From positions 124,001-188,000 of the forward strand of contig NZ_FOKQ01000001.1 of the NCBI RefSeq assembly GCF_900112155.1: DNA of 64,000 nt. Reading direction: 5' to 3'. Source of the DNA: Hominimerdicola alba. GTDB lineage: Bacteria; Bacillota; Clostridia; Oscillospirales; Ruminococcaceae. Positions 7,132 to 14,470 of the stretch are shown here, one piece after another (position 1 is the stretch's first letter; each line of letters opens with the position of its first letter). Made by a program: the position numbers and the translations under genes. The notes under the pieces were generated by a model, which did not search any database, was not told the origin of the DNA, and saw only the letters and a program-made list of their open reading frames with translations.

Positions 7132-9966
7132 ATGTTAAAGATCGAAGACATCCGAAAGGAGTACATTACGGGTGATCTGAAGCAGACTGCGCTGGACGGC
7201 GTGAGTCTTAATTTCCGCGACAATGAGTTTGTGGCGATACTTGGACCCTCGGGGTCGGGCAAGACCACACTGCTGAACATTGTCGGCGGACTTGACCGCT
7301 ATGACAGCGGCGACCTTATTATCAACGGTATATCCACAAAGAAGTATAAGGACAGGGACTGGGACAGCTACCGAAACCACACAATAGGTTTTGTATTCCA
7401 GAGCTACAACCTTATCCCGCACCAGACTGTGCTTTCAAATGTTGAGCTGGCGCTGACTATCTCGGGTATATCGAAGTCCGAAAGAAAAAGACGTGCTAAA
7501 GAAGCACTTGAAAAAGTGGGACTTGGTGAACAGCTCCACAAGCGCCCGAATCAGATGTCGGGCGGACAGATGCAGCGTGTTGCTATCGCCAGAGCGCTGG
7601 TGAACGATCCCGATATCCTGCTTGCTGACGAGCCAACTGGTGCGCTGGATTCTGAGACAAGCGTTCAGGTCATGGACTTGCTTGCAGAAGTTGCAAAGGA
7701 CAGACTTGTTATAATGGTAACGCACAATCCCGAGCTTGCTGAAGAATATGCCAACAGGATAGTCAAGCTGAAGGATGGTAAGATTATAAACGATTCAAAT
7801 CCCTTTGAAGTAGATGAATCTGATCTTTCAGTACCCGAGCATAAGAACATGGGCAAGTCTTCCATGTCCCCGCTTACCTCTCTGGGACTGAGTTTCAACA
7901 ATCTGCGAACCAAAAAGGGAAGAACTCTGCTGACAGCTTTTGCAGGTTCTATCGGCATAATCGGCATAGCGATGATACTTTCTCTCTCAAACGGCGTAAA
8001 CAATTATATCAGCGATGTGCAGAAGAGCACCATGTCTTCCTATCCTATCAGCATTGAAGCTCAGGCTTTCGATATGAGTGCTGTGATAGAGACTGCGCCT
8101 ATGGGCAGGGGAAAAGATGAGGTACAGGGTCACGAAATGGACGGTGTTTATGCTGACGTTTCAGACATTCAGAGACAATCGGAAATGCAGCTTAGCATAA
8201 CCGAAAACAATCTTACCGCTTTCAAGAAATATCTCGACGACAAGGACAGCGAGATAAATAAATACGTGGGCGAAAACGGCATAGTATATACCTACGATAC
8301 AAAATTCGGGGTATACACCTATGATGATAACGGCGAGTTCGTAAACACTGACGGTAGTACACTTGAATCCATAAAGGCGACTCCCCTTGGCAGCAGGGGA
8401 ATGATGGGTATGATGGGCGGTGCTTATGCATCCGATTTTTCACAGCTTATCGCAGGTGCTGACGGCGAACAGGTCAGCAATGTGATGACAGAGAACTACG
8501 ATGTTCTTTACGGAAAATATCCCGAAAAATACGATGAAGTTGTGCTGGTGCTTGACGAGAACAACGAGGTATCTTCCACTGCACTTTATGAACTTGGTAT
8601 TCTTCCGACGCAGGAATACAAAGACCTTATGGCTCAGATTGATGAGGGCGAAGAGGTCAAGATAGATATTAAAAAGCTGGACTATGCTGATATCTGTGCT
8701 AAGGATTATTACCTTATCCCTCAGTGCGACCTTTTTGTTAAGAACGACAGCGGCACATACGATGATATCACCGAAGAAAATACTGTCATAGAGGATATGC
8801 TGGGCAGCGCTGTAAAGCTGAAGATAGTCGGTGTAATCAAGCCCAACGGCAATAACGATGTTCAGCTTATCAGTACACCTATCGGCTATACCTCGGCGCT
8901 GACAAATTATCTTATCGATTACACAAACAACAGCGAGATAGTAAAAGCCCAGATGGCGAACAAGGAGATAAATGTTATCAACGGTATGCGCTTTGAGGCT
9001 TCTGATGACAAGCAGAAGATAGAGGACGCAAAGACCTATATCAGGAACCTGAACACAAGTGAAAAAGCGGGTCTTTACACCACGATGATGCAGTCCATGA
9101 GCGATATGTCCATTGGAGGAATGTCTATAGGTGACCTTGCGGGTGTTATGTCAGGAATGTCTGGGGATATTCAGGGAATGGATATTCCCGCGGTTGACGA
9201 TGAAACTTCCAATGACCTTGATGCGATATCAGCGGCGATGACTGACCCTGAAAATATGAGCGAGAACGATATGTCGGCTTTTCTTGACGAATATCTTGAA
9301 TCACCTGATGATGAAATGATGCTGATGATATACGATATGTACATCTCTAGCGGTGACTATGATGATACTCTCTCGACACTTGGTGTTGTCAGCCTTGATG
9401 CTCCGTCTTCGATAGACATCTATGCAGATGATTTTGAATCTAAGGATGCTATAGCCCAGTGTATCAAGGATTACAACAGTGAAGCAAGTGATGAAGACCA
9501 GATAATCTACACCGATTATGTTGGTCTGCTTATGTCCTCAGTAACGACTATAGTAAATACTATATCCTATGTGCTGATAGCCTTTGTTGCGGTATCACTG
9601 ATAGTATCTTCTATAATGATAGGCATTATCACATATATCTCCGTTCTTGAAAGAACAAAGGAGATAGGTATTCTCCGTGCGATAGGCGCTTCAAAGAGAA
9701 ACATCTCACAGGTGTTCAATGCGGAAACATTCATCATCGGACTTTGTTCGGGTCTTATCGGTATCGGGCTGACTCTTCTGTTGCTGATACCCGGAAATGC
9801 GGTCATCCATGCAGTGGCTGAATCAGAGGATGTGAATGCTTCTCTGCCTGTGCTTAGTGCTTTGGTACTGATAGTTCTGAGTATATTCCTTACACTTATT
9901 GGCGGCTTTATCCCCGCGAAAAAAGCGGCTAAGAAAGACCCTGTAACAGCTCTCAGGACTGAATAA
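7132..9966 (+). CDS. MacB/FtsX-type ABC transporter, fused ATPase and permease
   Basis: The start is the ATG at 7132 with AAGGAGAG upstream, giving 944 residues. Residues 1-225 are a LolD/MacB-type ATPase: Walker A GPSGSGKT, signature MSGGQMQRVAIARAL, Walker B ILLADEPTGALD. A first membrane helix (GSIGIIGIAMILSL) follows near residue 275. A long extracytoplasmic region (~300-800) comes next, and then an FtsX domain with three helices ending in GGFIPAKKAAKKDPVTALR. Such fused proteins dimerise and push lipoproteins, peptides or antibiotics outward by a mechanotransmission mechanism. The external region has two Met-rich stretches. A close paralogue lies at the other end of the window (61628). 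No partner membrane-fusion protein is nearby. Confidence 0.92.
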   Translation: MLKIEDIRKEYITGDLKQTALDGVSLNFRDNEFVAILGPSGSGKTTLLNIVGGLDRYDSGDLIINGISTKKYKDRDWDSYRNHTIGFVFQSYNLIPHQTVLSNVELALTISGISKSERKRRAKEALEKVGLGEQLHKRPNQMSGGQMQRVAIARALVNDPDILLADEPTGALDSETSVQVMDLLAEVAKDRLVIMVTHNPELAEEYANRIVKLKDGKIINDSNPFEVDESDLSVPEHKNMGKSSMSPLTSLGLSFNNLRTKKGRTLLTAFAGSIGIIGIAMILSLSNGVNNYISDVQKSTMSSYPISIEAQAFDMSAVIETAPMGRGKDEVQGHEMDGVYADVSDIQRQSEMQLSITENNLTAFKKYLDDKDSEINKYVGENGIVYTYDTKFGVYTYDDNGEFVNTDGSTLESIKATPLGSRGMMGMMGGAYASDFSQLIAGADGEQVSNVMTENYDVLYGKYPEKYDEVVLVLDENNEVSSTALYELGILPTQEYKDLMAQIDEGEEVKIDIKKLDYADICAKDYYLIPQCDLFVKNDSGTYDDITEENTVIEDMLGSAVKLKIVGVIKPNGNNDVQLISTPIGYTSALTNYLIDYTNNSEIVKAQMANKEINVINGMRFEASDDKQKIEDAKTYIRNLNTSEKAGLYTTMMQSMSDMSIGGMSIGDLAGVMSGMSGDIQGMDIPAVDDETSNDLDAISAAMTDPENMSENDMSAFLDEYLESPDDEMMLMIYDMYISSGDYDDTLSTLGVVSLDAPSSIDIYADDFESKDAIAQCIKDYNSEASDEDQIIYTDYVGLLMSSVTTIVNTISYVLIAFVAVSLIVSSIMIGIITYISVLERTKEIGILRAIGASKRNISQVFNAETFIIGLCSGLIGIGLTLLLLIPGNAVIHAVAESEDVNASLPVLSALVLIVLSIFLTLIGGFIPAKKAAKKDPVTALRTE

Positions 9967-9977
9967 TAAAATACTTA

Positions 9978-10015
9978 CTGCCGATGTGTTTAAAAGCGCA
10001 TCGGCAGTTTTGTTT
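9978..10015 (+). terminator. Terminator of the MacB-type exporter gene
   Basis: CTGCCGATG (9978-9986) pairs perfectly with CATCGGCAG (9999-10007), followed by TTTTGTTT. It separates the exporter from the tetR operon. Confidence 0.9.
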
Positions 10016-10046
10016 GGACGAAAATGAAAAAAATATCAAAAACCCC

Positions 10047-10096
10047 TTGACAAGTGACCGATAGTTCACTATAATATAAGTGAACGATTGGTCACT
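10047..10096 (+). promoter_or_regulatory. tetR promoter with two palindromic operators
   Basis: TTGACA (10047-10052) and TATAAT (10070-10075) are 17 bases apart. An 18-bp imperfect palindrome, AGTGACCGATAGTTCACT, fills the spacer (10053-10070). A second, AGTGAACGATTGGTCACT, lies at 10079-10096 over the expected start of transcription. The two are near reverse complements of one another. Both positions would block RNA polymerase, so the tetR operon is very likely autorepressed. Confidence 0.85.
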
Positions 10097-10114
10097 GTTT
10101 GATCGGAGGTAACG

Positions 10115-10708
10115 ATGGCAAAGGATACTAAAGAAAGAATTCTGGAAGCGGCGCTGGATCAGTTTTCGCAAAAGGGCTATGCGGGTACAAATATCCGAGA
10201 GCTGACTGCATCGCTGGGACTGGTTAAATCCTCGATGTACAAGCATTTCAAAAGTAAGGAGGATATCTGGAACAGCCTGCTTGACGAGATGATAGCCTAT
10301 TATGACAAGGGTTTCGGTTCAGCGGAAAATCTGCCGCCTGTTCCAGATTCTCTTGAAGCGCTGACGGCAATGACGATGCGTATGGTGGATTTCACGGTGC
10401 ATGACGAGCGGGTCGTTATGACGAGAAAACTGCTTTCGATAGAGCAATACCGTGATGAGCGGGCAAAGGAGTTGGCAACTAAGCATTTTCTCACAGGGCT
10501 GACGGATATGTTTGCCCATATTTTCAGGGGAATGGCGGAGAAAGGTCTGCTGAGATGTGATGAACCTGAAATGCTGGCATTTGCATATACTGCGCCGATA
10601 TCAGCTTTGATACACCTTTGTGACCGCGAACCTGAAAAGGCAGATGAAGCAATCGAAAAGATAGAAAAATTCAGCAGGCATTTTGTGAATACATACGGGA
10701 TAAGGTGA
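10115..10708 (+). CDS. TetR-family transcriptional repressor
   Basis: The 197-residue protein has a TetR-type helix-turn-helix in residues 5-50 (ERILEAALDQFSQKGYAGTNI, then VKSSMYKHFKSKEDI). A helical ligand-binding domain follows. GGAGG precedes the ATG. It is the first gene of a five-gene run and sits under a promoter with two palindromes, which fits autoregulation. Its neighbours include GyrI-like and YjdF proteins, so the ligand is probably a toxic small molecule. The exporter just upstream is separated by a strong terminator, and no operator copy was seen before it. Confidence 0.9.
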   Translation: MAKDTKERILEAALDQFSQKGYAGTNIRELTASLGLVKSSMYKHFKSKEDIWNSLLDEMIAYYDKGFGSAENLPPVPDSLEALTAMTMRMVDFTVHDERVVMTRKLLSIEQYRDERAKELATKHFLTGLTDMFAHIFRGMAEKGLLRCDEPEMLAFAYTAPISALIHLCDREPEKADEAIEKIEKFSRHFVNTYGIR

Positions 10709-10714
10709 CAGAAA

Positions 10715-11098
10715 ATGGATGATATCCAACAGGCGGCGATAAAGAAAAAATCCTTTGAACTGAACTATAACGGCGGTACGATCTGGTGCGAACATCTTGA
10801 CGGCATGGGCGGATATGAAGATGAAGTCATTGAAAAATTACTCGGTGATAAAAAGGCTTTTTCAAGACCTTCATCTTCCGCATTTATGATCATCAACCTG
10901 GATAAGACCGAAATCACCGAACGTATAACCGAAACGATCTTTTCTGCTTTTGAAAACAGCGGAAAAGTGTTCAGGAAGATAGCTTTTGTCGGTGTAGGCA
11001 GTCGGTTACGCAGAGAGATAAAAGCTTTGAAAGCAAAGTGTATAGCCGTGGAAACTTTTGATGATTACGAAAAGGCAAAGGACTGGCTTCTGCCTTAA
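10715..11098 (+). CDS. STAS/SpoIIAA-like small protein
   Basis: The 127-residue protein starts 4 bases after the tetR stop. The middle (FMIINLDKTEITERITETIFSAF) followed by IAFVGVGSRLRREIKAL and VETFDDYEKAKDWLLP has the alternating strand-helix pattern and ending of SpoIIAA-like STAS proteins. No enzyme motif or membrane helix is seen. It is probably a cytoplasmic accessory of the TetR operon. The family call rests on pattern only; a plain 'conserved hypothetical' label is the fallback. Confidence 0.6.
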   Translation: MDDIQQAAIKKKSFELNYNGGTIWCEHLDGMGGYEDEVIEKLLGDKKAFSRPSSSAFMIINLDKTEITERITETIFSAFENSGKVFRKIAFVGVGSRLRREIKALKAKCIAVETFDDYEKAKDWLLP

Positions 11099-11121
11099 AC
11101 TGAATACTGAGAGGTGTAACA

Positions 11122-11625
11122 ATGAACGTAACTTATGAAAAGAAACATAAAATGACATTTATAGGCTTTCACACTGAGATACCTAACGGCGAGGGCTATA
11201 CCAAGTGTCCCCAGTTCTGGGAGAGGGAATACAACGCGAAATATGCAAGGCTGTGGCAGACTATGAAGCCTGAAACTCCCGTGGAAGCAGCTATACTTGA
11301 AAACGGCATAGGTATGTACGCTATCTGCGTGGAATCGGATAACTGTTTTTCCTACTGGATAGCGGGTCTTTACAAGGGCGGGGAAGTTCCGGATGGACTG
11401 GAGCTTTTCTCTTTCCGTGAAGGTGATTGGGCGGTATTTTCAACAAAAGGTGCTATCCCCGAATCTCTGCAAGCACTGAACACATACGTATGGCAGGAGT
11501 GGTTCCCGAAAGACGGTCAGCAACATCATGCTGACGGCACAGCCACGATAGAAGTTTATTCCACAGGCGAACCGAAGTCACCCGATTATGAAAGCGGTAT
11601 CTGGGTGCCTTTGCTGGATATCTGA
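11122..11625 (+). CDS. GyrI-like / AraC-effector-binding domain protein
   Basis: This 167-residue stand-alone domain begins with the strand IGFHTEIPNGEGYTKCPQFW. It contains YAICVESDNCFSYWIAGLY, FREGDWAVFSTKGAIPESLQ and YVWQEWFP, the usual landmarks of the GyrI-like (SOUL-fold) small-molecule-binding domain. Residues that bind ligand in such proteins are often the Trp and Glu of VWQEWFP and the C-terminal GIWVPL. In the TetR operon it may bind or hydrolyse the same toxic compound. GAGAGGTG precedes the ATG. Not a DNA-binding protein: no helix-turn-helix is attached. Confidence 0.8.
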   Translation: MNVTYEKKHKMTFIGFHTEIPNGEGYTKCPQFWEREYNAKYARLWQTMKPETPVEAAILENGIGMYAICVESDNCFSYWIAGLYKGGEVPDGLELFSFREGDWAVFSTKGAIPESLQALNTYVWQEWFPKDGQQHHADGTATIEVYSTGEPKSPDYESGIWVPLLDI

Positions 11626-11637
11626 AAAGAGGGAAAA

Positions 11638-11844
11638 ATGAGCAAATACAGCAAACTCTGGGAATACATCAGGGATAATTCGCCCGCTGAACTTACCTTT
11701 GATGAAGTGGAAAAGATATGCGGGACAGATATTGACCACTCATTCCTGAATTACAAAAAAGAGCTTACCGTCTACGGATACAGGGTGGCAAAGATTTCCA
11801 TGAAAAACAAGATCATATTTATTGAGCCATGGAAGGAAAGCTGA
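11638..11844 (+). CDS. Small conserved hypothetical protein (DUF7662-like)
   Basis: The 68-residue product starts with SKYSKLWEYI and has LTFDEVEKICG in the middle, a pattern found in many small bacterial proteins of unknown role sometimes grouped as DUF7662. GAGGG lies before the ATG. Its 3' end overlaps the YjdF gene by 16 bases, so the two are probably translated together. No motif suggests an enzyme or DNA-binding role. Confidence 0.65.
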   Translation: MSKYSKLWEYIRDNSPAELTFDEVEKICGTDIDHSFLNYKKELTVYGYRVAKISMKNKIIFIEPWKES

Positions 11845-12236
11845 CGGTCTATTTTGATGACCCTTTCTGGGTCGGGGTATTTGAGCGCTGTGACGGCGGA
11901 AAGCTTTCGGTCTGCCGTGTAACTTTTGGCGCTGAACCTTCTGACTGCGAGGTTTATGGATTTGTTCTGAAGCATTGGGATGAACTTCCTTTCAGCAAAG
12001 CTATCGAGGCTGAAAAGAGAAAGACCGCAGATAATCCTAAAAGAAGACAGCGGAACGCCAGAAAGCAAATGGCGCAGAAAGGTATCGGTACGAAATCTCA
12101 GCAGGCACTTCAGAAACAGCTGGAAGAGAACAAACTGGAGCGAAAGGTCAGGACACGAGAGGAGAAACAGGCGGAAGCGAAGCGCCTTTTTGAACTGAAA
12201 CAGCAAAAGAAAAAAGAGAAACACAAAGGTCGATAG
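11829..12236 (+). CDS. yjdF: YjdF family protein (DUF2992)
   Basis: The 135-residue protein has the YjdF opening LTVYFDDPFWVGVFER and GFVLKHWDELPFSKAIE. A strongly basic tail rich in Lys, Arg and Gln (residues ~75-135, with RRQRNARKQM) follows. In several Firmicutes, yjdF is controlled by a riboswitch for azaaromatic compounds; here no such leader is visible and the gene sits at the end of a TetR-controlled operon instead. The ATG at 11829 has a poor ribosome site; translation may rely on coupling to the overlapping gene before it, or on GGAAGGAAAG inside the first codons with a later start. The function of YjdF is unknown, but the link to toxic aromatics fits this operon. Confidence 0.82.
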   Translation: MEGKLTVYFDDPFWVGVFERCDGGKLSVCRVTFGAEPSDCEVYGFVLKHWDELPFSKAIEAEKRKTADNPKRRQRNARKQMAQKGIGTKSQQALQKQLEENKLERKVRTREEKQAEAKRLFELKQQKKKEKHKGR

Positions 12237-12381
12237 CAATACGGGTGATGGCTCAAAATCCCCGAAAATACGCCATGACACGAATCGTATCACGGCTGTG
12301 ACGGACAGATTCTTTACATCATCCCGCTCGTGTGTTACCATAAGGTCAGCCGAAAGGCAATACCTTAAAGGAGAATGAGCG

Positions 12382-13038
12382 ATGAGAAATAAGGGAAAGA
12401 AACTGACGATTTTTGGAGTTGTCATGCTGGCGATCTTTGCGATGTGGACATATCTGATACAGACGGTAGATGTTCAGCCGGTGGGACAAAAGGGGACTGA
12501 TATCGGTTTTGCTGATATAAATGTCAGGTTTCATGATATCACAGGTGTGCATATGAGCATTTACACCATCACGGACTGGCTTGGGCTTGTGCCGATAGCT
12601 GTCTGCATGGGCTTTGGTTTACTGGGTCTGACACAGCTTGTCAAAAGAAAAAGCCTTTTAAAGGTCGATGTTGATATCGTACTGCTGGGCGTTTATTATA
12701 TTCTGGTGATCTTCGGGTATCTTATATTCGAGATGATACCCATAAATTATCGACCCATACCGATAAACGGCTATATGGAAGCTTCCTATCCCTCATCCAC
12801 AACTCTGCTGGTGCTGAGTGTAATGCCTACGCTGAGTTTTCAGGCGCACCGCAGGGCTTCGGCAGGAGTTTTGAAACTCTTGGCGGATATATTTGCCTTG
12901 TTTTTTTCTCTGTTTATGGTCATCGGACGAACAGTTTCGGGGGTACACTGGCTGACTGATATAATCGGTTCGGTGACACTCAGCGGAGGGCTGTATCTGC
13001 TGTATCACGGTGCAGTTTTATTGAATGAAAAAGATTGA
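12382..13038 (+). CDS. PAP2-superfamily membrane phosphatase
   Basis: The 218-residue protein has about five or six hydrophobic helices. It carries two of the three PAP2 signature parts: YPSSTT (usually PSGHA-like, here with Thr in place of His) and GRTVSGVHWLTDIIG with the catalytic His. The first motif is weak (residues around VDVDIVLLG). PAP2 enzymes remove phosphate from lipid phosphates such as phosphatidic acid or undecaprenyl diphosphate. AAAGGAG precedes the ATG. The stop overlaps the next gene's leader, so it is probably cotranscribed with the XRE-type regulator. The altered first His may reduce activity or change the mechanism. Confidence 0.82.
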   Translation: MRNKGKKLTIFGVVMLAIFAMWTYLIQTVDVQPVGQKGTDIGFADINVRFHDITGVHMSIYTITDWLGLVPIAVCMGFGLLGLTQLVKRKSLLKVDVDIVLLGVYYILVIFGYLIFEMIPINYRPIPINGYMEASYPSSTTLLVLSVMPTLSFQAHRRASAGVLKLLADIFALFFSLFMVIGRTVSGVHWLTDIIGSVTLSGGLYLLYHGAVLLNEKD

Positions 13039-13049
13039 CGGAGGCAGAA

Positions 13050-13667
13050 ATGGAATTCAACGAAAAATTACAGGAACTGAGAAAACAGCGGGGTCTTACG
13101 CAGGACGAGCTTGCGAAAGAGCTGTATGTTTCGCGGACTGCGATATCAAAATGGGAATCCGGCAGGGGATACCCGAGCATCGATTCTCTAAAAGAGATAT
13201 CCCGATATTTCTCTGTTTCGATAGATTCTCTGCTTTCTTCCGAGGAACTTATCACAGCCGCGCGGGACGAGAATGATTCAAATATGCGGAGCATTTACCG
13301 CCTGCTTTCGGGCATAGCCGATGTCATGAGCATCATGTTTATACTTCTGCCGCTTTATCCATGCGAAAAAAACGGTCATATCACATCGGTGACATTGTGG
13401 CATTGTACGCACCAAAAGCCGATACTTCTGGTTTACTGGATACTTTTCATTTTACTGGTATCATCGGGATCGGCAGGTATCATTCTGAATAGGTTGAAAG
13501 CTGAAAAGGGACAGCGGATTTTAACAGCGATTTCCTTCGTACTGAGCATGGCGGCCGTGCTGTACCTTATAATGACCAGAGTGCCTTATGCTGCAGTGAC
13601 GGAGTTTTTTCTGCTGGCACTGAAAGCGGTATCGCTTTATAAAATGCCACGGGAGAAGAATCAATAG
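13050..13667 (+). CDS. XRE-family regulator with C-terminal membrane helices
   Basis: The start is ATG 13050 with ACGGAGG six bases upstream; a TTG at 13035 is less likely. Residues 4-60 form a Cro/cI-type helix-turn-helix (LRKQRGLTQDELAKELYVSR, AISKWESGRGYPS). Residues ~85-195 contain four or so hydrophobic stretches (IADVMSIMFILLPL, LVYWILFILLVSS, ILTAISFVLSMAA, AVTEFFLLALKAV). The DNA-binding domain is therefore tethered to the membrane. This architecture is common in Firmicutes and may link membrane state to transcription. Targets are unknown; the PAP2 gene directly upstream is one candidate. Confidence 0.85.
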   Translation: MEFNEKLQELRKQRGLTQDELAKELYVSRTAISKWESGRGYPSIDSLKEISRYFSVSIDSLLSSEELITAARDENDSNMRSIYRLLSGIADVMSIMFILLPLYPCEKNGHITSVTLWHCTHQKPILLVYWILFILLVSSGSAGIILNRLKAEKGQRILTAISFVLSMAAVLYLIMTRVPYAAVTEFFLLALKAVSLYKMPREKNQ

Positions 13668-13697
13668 TAACTGTTTGTCTAAAGAAAGGAGAACAAT

Positions 13698-14135
13698 ATG
13701 GAAAACTACTGTGGAGCAAACTGCGAGAATTGTGGGATAAAGGAAAACTGTAAAGGCTGTACCGCCACCTGCGGTTCGCCTTTCGGGGGGAGATGTGTTG
13801 CTGCTGAGTACATAAAAGTCGGCGGAAGAAAAGGCTATGAGGATTTCAAAGCTAAGCTTCTTGAGGAGATAAACAAACTTTTGAAAGCCGAGGGCTTAGG
13901 AAAAGCGGAAGAACTCTGTGAGCTTGCGGGAAGTTTCATCAACCTTGAATATACTATGCCAAGCGGTGAAAAGGTGAAGCTTCTGAATGACAAGAATATC
14001 TACCTGGGCACCCAGATAGAATTTGCGGATATGGGAGTCTGTTATGGTGTAGCGGCTGATGCTTCGTTCATACTGATATCTTCATACAGCGTTGACGGCA
14101 GTGAACCGGAGATAGTTCTTTACAAAAGGAGATAA
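13698..14135 (+). CDS. DUF3795 family protein
   Basis: The 145-residue protein has a Cys-rich N terminus (YCGANCENCGIKENCKGC, then C at 33) typical of DUF3795. The remaining part is helical and then beta-rich (FADMGVCYGVAADASFILISS). The Cys cluster probably binds zinc or an iron-sulfur cluster. AAAGGAG lies before the ATG. A terminator follows. The function of DUF3795 is not established. Confidence 0.75.
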   Translation: MENYCGANCENCGIKENCKGCTATCGSPFGGRCVAAEYIKVGGRKGYEDFKAKLLEEINKLLKAEGLGKAEELCELAGSFINLEYTMPSGEKVKLLNDKNIYLGTQIEFADMGVCYGVAADASFILISSYSVDGSEPEIVLYKRR

Positions 14136-14142
14136 CACATTC

Positions 14143-14177
14143 AGGCGGATGCAGGTAAGGTACTGTGTCTGCCTTTT
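14143..14177 (+). terminator. Terminator after the DUF3795 gene
   Basis: AGGCGGATGCAG pairs with CTGTGTCTGCCT using two G-T pairs, then TTTTGCTTTT. Confidence 0.75.
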
Positions 14178-14193
14178 GCTTTTATAGATATTC

Positions 14194-14222
14194 TTGACGG
14201 ATAGCCTTTAAAATTGTATAAT
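14194..14222 (+). promoter_or_regulatory. Promoter of the fused sigma-factor operon
   Basis: TTGACG (14194-14199), 17-base spacer, TATAAT (14217-14222). The leader to the sigma gene is ~240 bases and holds a candidate small ORF. Confidence 0.75.
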
Positions 14223-14345
14223 GGTTATGTAAAAACACTGGAATAAAAATTTTTTTCAAAAAAGCATTAACCTTTTGCAGAGATAGACCCTCTAACATAC
14301 AGAGAGGCGAAAAAAGCCTTTCAGACCATAGAAGGAGGGATAGAT

Positions 14346-14465
14346 CTGGAATGGGAACAAAATGATGAAGTTCTGCTTGATGAGCTGATAGCGCTTATCC
14401 TGGCTTATATGGCAGAAAATGGTATGCTTGATGATCTGCTTGGTAAATACAATGATAAGGAGTAA
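14346..14465 (+). CDS. Candidate 39-residue acidic protein with CTG start, upstream of the fused sigma factor
   Basis: The frame ending at the TAA 14463-14465 is open for ~66 codons but has no ATG, GTG or TTG before its C-terminal part. A strong ribosome site, AGGAGG (14333-14338), lies 7 bases before a CTG at 14346. Starting there gives a short acidic helical peptide (DEVLLDELIALILAYM, then NGMLDDLLGKYNDKE). Its stop is 5 bases before the sigma ATG, so translation would be coupled. It may be a leader peptide or a small partner of the sigma factor. The start codon is inferred and unusual. Confidence 0.45.
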   Translation: MEWEQNDEVLLDELIALILAYMAENGMLDDLLGKYNDKE

Positions 14466-14470
14466 CGAAA

